Positions 6,733-9,964 of a stretch of 9,964 nucleotides of DNA are shown here, piece after piece. The notes beneath the pieces are model-generated. The model searched no databases. It was not told the DNA's origin and saw only the letters and a list, made by a program, of their open reading frames with translations. How positions within the stretch are numbered: position 1 is the stretch's first letter; each line of letters starts with the position of its first letter. The position numbers were made by a program, and so were the translations under genes. The stretch spans positions 1 through 9,964 of the forward strand of contig JAAYZI010000253.1 in NCBI GenBank assembly GCA_012514925.1. Direction: 5' to 3'. Source of the DNA: Deltaproteobacteria bacterium. GTDB taxonomy: Bacteria > Bdellovibrionota_C > UBA2361 > JAAYZI01.

Positions 6733-7201
6733 TTTAACTCTGCTTATTGCTACAGCGGGACTCGTCAAGGCGGATCCTGGACCTCAAGCTATGGGCTTTG
6801 TTTACCCACTCATGCGTCCAGTTTTTACCAGCAATTTCGGTATGCGCAGGCACCCCATTTTTAAGGTGCGCCGCCATCATAATGGTGTGGATTTGGTGGC
6901 TCCAATTGGAGCGCCTATTCGCGCTATTGCTGAGGGGGTGGTGGTTTTTGCGGATCCGTATAAGGGATACGGAAATTTGGTAGTTATAAAACACCCAAAT
7001 GGAATGACCAGTCATTACGGCCACTGCCTCTCGATTAGTGTTAATCCAGGTCAGCCGGTTAAAGCTGGGCAGATAATCGCCGCGCTTGGCAACACTGGAA
7101 GTTCGACTGGCCCACACCTGCACCTGGAGATTCGTATGCAAGGAAGAGCGCTTGACCCACTTCGGATTATTCCTGGACTGACGCTTAAACCGCAGGGATA
7201 A
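6677..7201 (+). CDS. Secreted M23 peptidoglycan metalloendopeptidase
   Basis: This 174-residue zinc endopeptidase should cut peptide cross-links in peptidoglycan in the periplasm. A signal peptide (hydrophobic about 9-29) is probably cut after VKA (32/33). The M23 (lysostaphin-like) domain fills residues 41-168 with all key residues: the HxxxD metal motif in HHNGVD (H68, D72), H116 in the HYGH motif, and HLH (H147, H149; H149 should be the third zinc ligand). GMRRHP, KGYGNLVVI and GNTGSSTGPHLHLEIR are textbook family signatures. The ATG at 6677 lies 56 bases inside the SH3b gene in another frame, implying translational coupling. GAAGGG is only two bases from this ATG, so GTG 6686 or TTG 6689 could be used instead, with little effect on the signal peptide. 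It probably opens the wall for the secretion apparatus, a job often done by a lytic transglycosylase in other T4SS. Confidence 0.9.
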   Translation: MIAVLKDRLLSLFAICSVSLTLLIATAGLVKADPGPQAMGFVYPLMRPVFTSNFGMRRHPIFKVRRHHNGVDLVAPIGAPIRAIAEGVVVFADPYKGYGNLVVIKHPNGMTSHYGHCLSISVNPGQPVKAGQIIAALGNTGSSTGPHLHLEIRMQGRALDPLRIIPGLTLKPQG

Positions 7202-7248
7202 GACGAGAATGCGGATGAAGCGGGCGCCATCCCCTTCCCCCCCTCCCC

Positions 7249-7277
7249 TTGCTGCATTCTTCTGTGAGGGGCATAAT
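7249..7277 (+). promoter_or_regulatory. Candidate sigma70-type promoter before the pilin gene
   Basis: TTGCTG (7249-7254) and CATAAT (7272-7277) are separated by 17 bases, the ideal spacing. The -10 box matches the consensus at five of six positions and the -35 at three of six. It lies in the 186-base gap after the M23 gene, the longest gap in the window, and would give the pilin mRNA an untranslated leader of about 100 bases. This would allow the pilin to be made at a higher level than the rest of the operon. The match is from inspection only and no activity is shown. Confidence 0.4.
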
Positions 7278-7328
7278 TAAGGCACACAATAACGGTTGTT
7301 CGCCATAACTCTAGTAGAAAAAAAATGG

Positions 7329-7352
7329 GATCGTGCTTGATAGAGCATGATC
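7329..7352 (+). other. Stem-loop in the pilin mRNA leader
   Basis: GATCGTGCT (7329-7337) pairs with AGCATGATC (7344-7352) through nine positions with one G-U wobble and a six-base loop. It ends 24 bases before the Shine-Dalgarno GAGAGG (7377-7382) and 35 bases before the pilin start. No run of T follows, so it is not a terminator. It could affect mRNA stability or bind a regulator, but nothing in the sequence decides between these. Confidence 0.5.
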
Positions 7353-7387
7353 GGTAAACCAATGAAGATATTTGCAGAGAGGTTAAG

Positions 7388-7783
7388 ATGAGCAAGGTAA
7401 GTCTTATTAAGGATAAATATTTGTCCCTATGTCGGAAGGTGGGTGCTGCTTTGCACTCCCCTACCCGCGCGCAAGCACAATTTATGTTGTTTGCGATTGG
7501 TATTATATTGTTAACTGCCGGGTCTTTAACCGGCGCGGTCGCTCAGTCCGCTCACATTACCTACAATGATGCGCGTTTGGCAGAATCTGTAAACGCGATC
7601 TTGACGTACATTGAAGGTACATTTGGTGCGATGGTCATGGTAGCGGCTGGTATCGCCGCGATTCTAAGCTCCGCTTTCGGACAGTACCGCGCGGCGCTAG
7701 GATTGCTGGTGGTCGCAGTTGGAGCGTTTATCCTGCGTTCTTTGGTCAGCACATTCTTCAACGACCAGAACATTCAGCAGTAG
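7388..7783 (+). CDS. TraA/VirB2-like pilin precursor
   Basis: This encodes 131 residues from ATG 7388, with a strong GAGAGG five bases upstream. A basic N-terminus of about 30 residues precedes a hydrophobic stretch (31-50), with a likely cleavage site after AVA (52/53). That leaves a mature protein of about 79 residues. The mature part has a polar, partly amphipathic start (53-76), a membrane helix (about 77-97, Gly/Ala-rich), a tight loop GQYR (98-101), and a second helix (102-124) ending in a short polar tail. A long leader of about 50 residues followed by a 70-80-residue product with two helices around a short basic loop is the layout of F-type TraA pilin. VirB2 is similar in outline. It would be the main subunit of the T4SS filament. 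It stands last in the unit, after its own leader region and directly before a strong terminator. The family is judged by layout, since pilin sequences diverge fast. Confidence 0.72.
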   Translation: MSKVSLIKDKYLSLCRKVGAALHSPTRAQAQFMLFAIGIILLTAGSLTGAVAQSAHITYNDARLAESVNAILTYIEGTFGAMVMVAAGIAAILSSAFGQYRAALGLLVVAVGAFILRSLVSTFFNDQNIQQ

Positions 7784-7799
7784 TTGGAAAGAAATACAC

Positions 7800-7830
7800 C
7801 GCACCAAGGACAGTTTAATTCCTTAGTGCG
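7800..7830. other. Inverted repeat in the convergent intergenic region
   Basis: CGCACCAAGGA (7800-7810) pairs with TCCTTAGTGCG (7820-7830) with one mismatch in eleven and a nine-base loop. It lies between the pilin stop and the main terminator. Read on the minus strand it is followed by GGTGTATTTCTTTCC, which is moderately T-rich, so it could end transcripts of the kinase gene. On the plus strand it could instead protect the 3' end of the pilin mRNA. Confidence 0.5.
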
Positions 7831-7840
7831 TCAGTATTAA

Positions 7841-7869
7841 GAGGGGGGCAAATAGCCCCCCTCTTTTTT
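7841..7869 (+). terminator. Rho-independent terminator of the T4SS unit
   Basis: GAGGGGGGC (7841-7849) and GCCCCCCTC (7855-7863) form a perfect nine-pair, very GC-rich stem with loop AAATA, followed by six T (7864-7869). The AA before the stem can extend it into the T run. It ends transcription about 60-85 bases after the pilin stop and marks the 3' boundary of the T4SS unit. The minus-strand side lacks a T tract, so it is mainly directional. Confidence 0.93.
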
Positions 7870-7908
7870 ATACCAGCCTGGATATTTCACGACACATCCG
7901 GGCTAGTT

Positions 7909-9964
7909 CTACTTCCGCGCGGTTTCATCCCACAGATCTTCCAGCTTTAGCCGGATTTGTTGTTTGAGCACCGGCAAGGTCTCCCGCGTTAGTGCCTCTC
8001 GCAACAATTTAAGATCCTCTGCATTAGATACCTCCAGTTTACTGTAAGCCCAAGCTCGAGCCAAAGGTTCAAAGTGGTATAGAAGCTTAAGCAGTTCCGG
8101 TCTACTCAAAGAAAAATTCAGGCCCCGCAAATAACGCACGCCGTCGATGGTAAGAGGGTCCACGACCTGTATGTTTCGACGCAATATGATAAGGTCCAAT
8201 ACGCTTTGAGGATTTGGTTTGGTGCCAAACCAAGCCGCCAGCAGGGAGTAGCGGGTGTCGCGATCAGCGCCAAGGGCTGTCACCAAGAAGATCGTCTGAT
8301 AACGGGTCAATTTATTACGTGGTGAGGCCAGGAGCGATATGGTGGAATGCATATTTTCAGAGAAGAAATCGCGCCGGAGTGTATCAGCCGCAGCCTCGCG
8401 CACGGCCATAACCGGAAAACGCAGCAGGTCGGCGTAGCTCTCAAGTTTTAAAGCTTTGCCAGGCAGTTCACCTGCAGCAAGTTTTAGGCGATCTTCCACT
8501 GGAACGTCCTTCCAATGCGAGAGCTTCGTATTTTCAAACCATTTTAACAGATCCCTTAAGACATTGCGGCTGCTTAAAAGTGCGCGATAGATATTCTCTA
8601 TCATAGTCGGGTTGTGACTTGAGATGGCCAGCAATAAGCGTAGCTTCTTGGCGGATAAAACCGCATCATCTTCATCACTAAAATAAACCGAGAGCACCTG
8701 AGGCGTGGCTCGGCCGACTATAATTTGCGCGGCGGCACGTGCGCTTGGAGACGCGAAATTTTTTAAACCGATCTCGTCTAAAAACTCAAAGAATGGCCCA
8801 TAGGGTGGCGGCAATACTTTTAATTGAGAGGTTGAAATCGCGTTAATCTCCGCATTTGAAGAGTCAAGACTCAAGTTGGCGATGATCGCCAAAAGAACGC
8901 CGGGATGGATGTCGTTTAGCCCCGGAACTTGGCCAATTTGGCGGCCTAGCAGCCCGGCCATTGCCAATTTTAGAGCCAATTGCCGATCGACCGGTTTTAA
9001 ATCCCCTTCCCAACGTGGATCAAAGGCGATCTTAATTAAATCGTGTTGAATGTGCGGGCTTTCTTTGCCGCTTAGGGCCTGTTTTACAATGAATAATTCA
9101 GCCTGGGGGTCCTGTCCGGATACGGCCGCCAGGACCACCTCGCGCATTTTAGAAGTCAGTCCGCTTTGCCAGAACTCTTCATAGGGGAGTGGTGCTTGAA
9201 GGGTTACCTCAGGCTCGCTACTAAGCAGACCGCGTTTATATAAAACGGTCAAAACCAGAATCAGAGCCAAGAGAATCCAGAACCACCATGACAGTCGGTC
9301 CGTAGACTTTTGTTCCTCGGGAAGATGAAGTTTTAAGTTTTCTTCTGTGACCTGGCGTTGGCGCGTGGAACTCGACTCATTGCTATGTGGATCCGGAGTG
9401 CTGCAGGGATCAATTTTCTCTGGTGGGCAAGACGCTACAGAGTCAGGTTCGTTAAGCTGCTCTCTGATGCACTGTGTGACCTCTTGCCCTAACGCAACAG
9501 TGCCCTTAAGCCACTGCAGGGTTTCCTCCGCGCTACGTGAATGCAGGTGATTTTCGGGTTCTTTAACCGCTTCCGAGGGTTCCTCCGCTGTTTCGTTTTC
9601 TTTCACATGTAAGTTTTTGCCTAACAACTTACCCAGTTTTACGCCTCCTATGTGCGGCAGAGTGCGCGGAAAGGCACGCATCGCCTTTTTCCCGAGTCCC
9701 GGGAAGAGTTCACGTCTTACGGTTTCGGCCGAAGGCCGCGCATCCGGCAAGTCGCCGACCAGATCAGCTAGTAGACCGGTCTGGACGGGGTTTAGCAGGT
9801 CTTTTAGTAACAGCTTGAGCAGCAGCCCCAGTCCGAACAGATCCGTTTGGTGAGAGGGCGGGTGCCCTTGTTGCAGCTCAGGCGCCAGGTCCTCTGCTGT
9901 CTGGCAAAGCTCAAGAGAAAAAGCGCAAAAACCGAAATCCATCGGAACCGGCTGTTGATTTTCA
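7909..9964 (-). CDS. Transmembrane Hanks-type Ser/Thr kinase with HEAT-like tail, N-terminus off window
   Basis: The frame stops with TAG (7909-7911) and is open through the right edge. The Met at 9942 lies immediately before the DFG motif, so it is internal and the N-lobe and catalytic loop lie outside. Numbered from that Met, the visible kinase part has DFGF (2-5), an APE motif (20-22), the D-x-F-G-L-G element (34-39) and DARPSAETV (67-75), the conserved Arg of subdomain XI. A charged linker rich in Glu, Pro and Ser (about 110-215) leads to one membrane helix (about 217-236, WWFWILLALILVLTVL). Roughly 430 residues of short helices follow, with HEAT-like stretches such as FPVMAVREAAADTLRRDF. 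By the usual orientation the kinase is cytoplasmic and the repeats are outside the inner membrane, perhaps sensing a partner or ligand. It converges on the T4SS unit, so it is not in the operon. Kinase class is confident, the repeat type less so, and any link to secretion is inference. Confidence 0.82.
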   Translation of the reverse strand, partial: ENQQPVPMDFGFCAFSLELCQTAEDLAPELQQGHPPSHQTDLFGLGLLLKLLLKDLLNPVQTGLLADLVGDLPDARPSAETVRRELFPGLGKKAMRAFPRTLPHIGGVKLGKLLGKNLHVKENETAEEPSEAVKEPENHLHSRSAEETLQWLKGTVALGQEVTQCIREQLNEPDSVASCPPEKIDPCSTPDPHSNESSSTRQRQVTEENLKLHLPEEQKSTDRLSWWFWILLALILVLTVLYKRGLLSSEPEVTLQAPLPYEEFWQSGLTSKMREVVLAAVSGQDPQAELFIVKQALSGKESPHIQHDLIKIAFDPRWEGDLKPVDRQLALKLAMAGLLGRQIGQVPGLNDIHPGVLLAIIANLSLDSSNAEINAISTSQLKVLPPPYGPFFEFLDEIGLKNFASPSARAAAQIIVGRATPQVLSVYFSDEDDAVLSAKKLRLLLAISSHNPTMIENIYRALLSSRNVLRDLLKWFENTKLSHWKDVPVEDRLKLAAGELPGKALKLESYADLLRFPVMAVREAAADTLRRDFFSENMHSTISLLASPRNKLTRYQTIFLVTALGADRDTRYSLLAAWFGTKPNPQSVLDLIILRRNIQVVDPLTIDGVRYLRGLNFSLSRPELLKLLYHFEPLARAWAYSKLEVSNAEDLKLLREALTRETLPVLKQQIRLKLEDLWDETARK

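Noticed and set aside
6734..7141. Antisense open frame of 135 codons opposite the M23 gene
   Set aside because: The plus strand encodes a complete M23 domain with all catalytic residues; the antisense translation has no family features.
7209..7280. Possible 23-codon leader peptide (Pro/Ser-rich) in the gap before the pilin gene
   Set aside because: Its ribosome site is weak, its composition is forced by the pyrimidine tract, and it overlaps the candidate promoter.
9617..9853. Plus-strand open frame of 78 codons opposite the kinase gene
   Set aside because: The minus strand carries recognisable kinase motifs over this interval, and the plus frame has no supporting ribosome site or domain.
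1..9964. CRISPR array, tRNA, insertion sequence ends, origin of transfer
   Set aside because: I looked for regularly spaced repeats, cloverleaf-like tracts, terminal inverted repeats with a transposase and nick-like inverted repeats, and saw none that stood out by eye.

Overview
The window reads as part of a conjugation-type or effector-type type IV secretion system (T4SS) locus from a Gram-negative (diderm) bacterium. Signs of a diderm are two clear lipoproteins and a third probable one, periplasmic proteins with Sec signal peptides, a VirB10/TraB-type envelope-spanning protein and Shine-Dalgarno-led genes. Base composition looks moderate, near 50% GC. The host cannot be named from the sequence. 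A proteobacterium is the natural guess, but the Hanks-type kinase with a helical-repeat tail would also fit other diderm phyla. No integrase, relaxase, origin of transfer, tRNA, rRNA, insertion sequence or CRISPR array is visible, so plasmid, integrative element and chromosomal locus cannot be told apart.

Positions 1-7201 hold nine tightly packed plus-strand genes. They are the 3' part of a TraB-like (VirB10-class) gene, a TraV-like lipoprotein, a DotD-like lipoprotein with a secretin-N0-type domain, a 910-residue TraC/VirB4-class ATPase, a second TraV-like lipoprotein, a small unrecognised single-pass membrane protein, a two-pass membrane protein with a bacterial PH (bPH2) domain, a secreted coiled-coil/SH3b protein, and a secreted M23 metalloendopeptidase whose start overlaps the SH3b gene. 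Gaps are short and no terminator is seen between them, so they are probably one operon that began before the left edge. A leader of about 190 bases (7202-7387), with a candidate promoter and a stem-loop, precedes a pilin-like gene (7388-7783) built like F-plasmid TraA: a long leader peptide, then a short mature protein with two membrane helices. A strong rho-independent terminator closes the unit at 7841-7869.

A single gene on the minus strand (7909 to beyond the right edge) converges on this terminator. It encodes the C-terminal part of a Hanks-type Ser/Thr kinase domain, a charged linker, one membrane helix and a long helical-repeat (HEAT-like) region predicted to lie outside the cytoplasm.

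In working terms, the ATPase would power assembly, the pilin would form the filament, the TraB-, TraV- and DotD-like proteins would form the outer-membrane core complex, and the SH3b and M23 proteins would open or remodel peptidoglycan. The most notable points are the mixture of F-type components with a Dot/Icm-type DotD-like lipoprotein, the two TraV-like lipoproteins either side of the ATPase, the PH-domain protein in the operon, and the adjacent transmembrane kinase.
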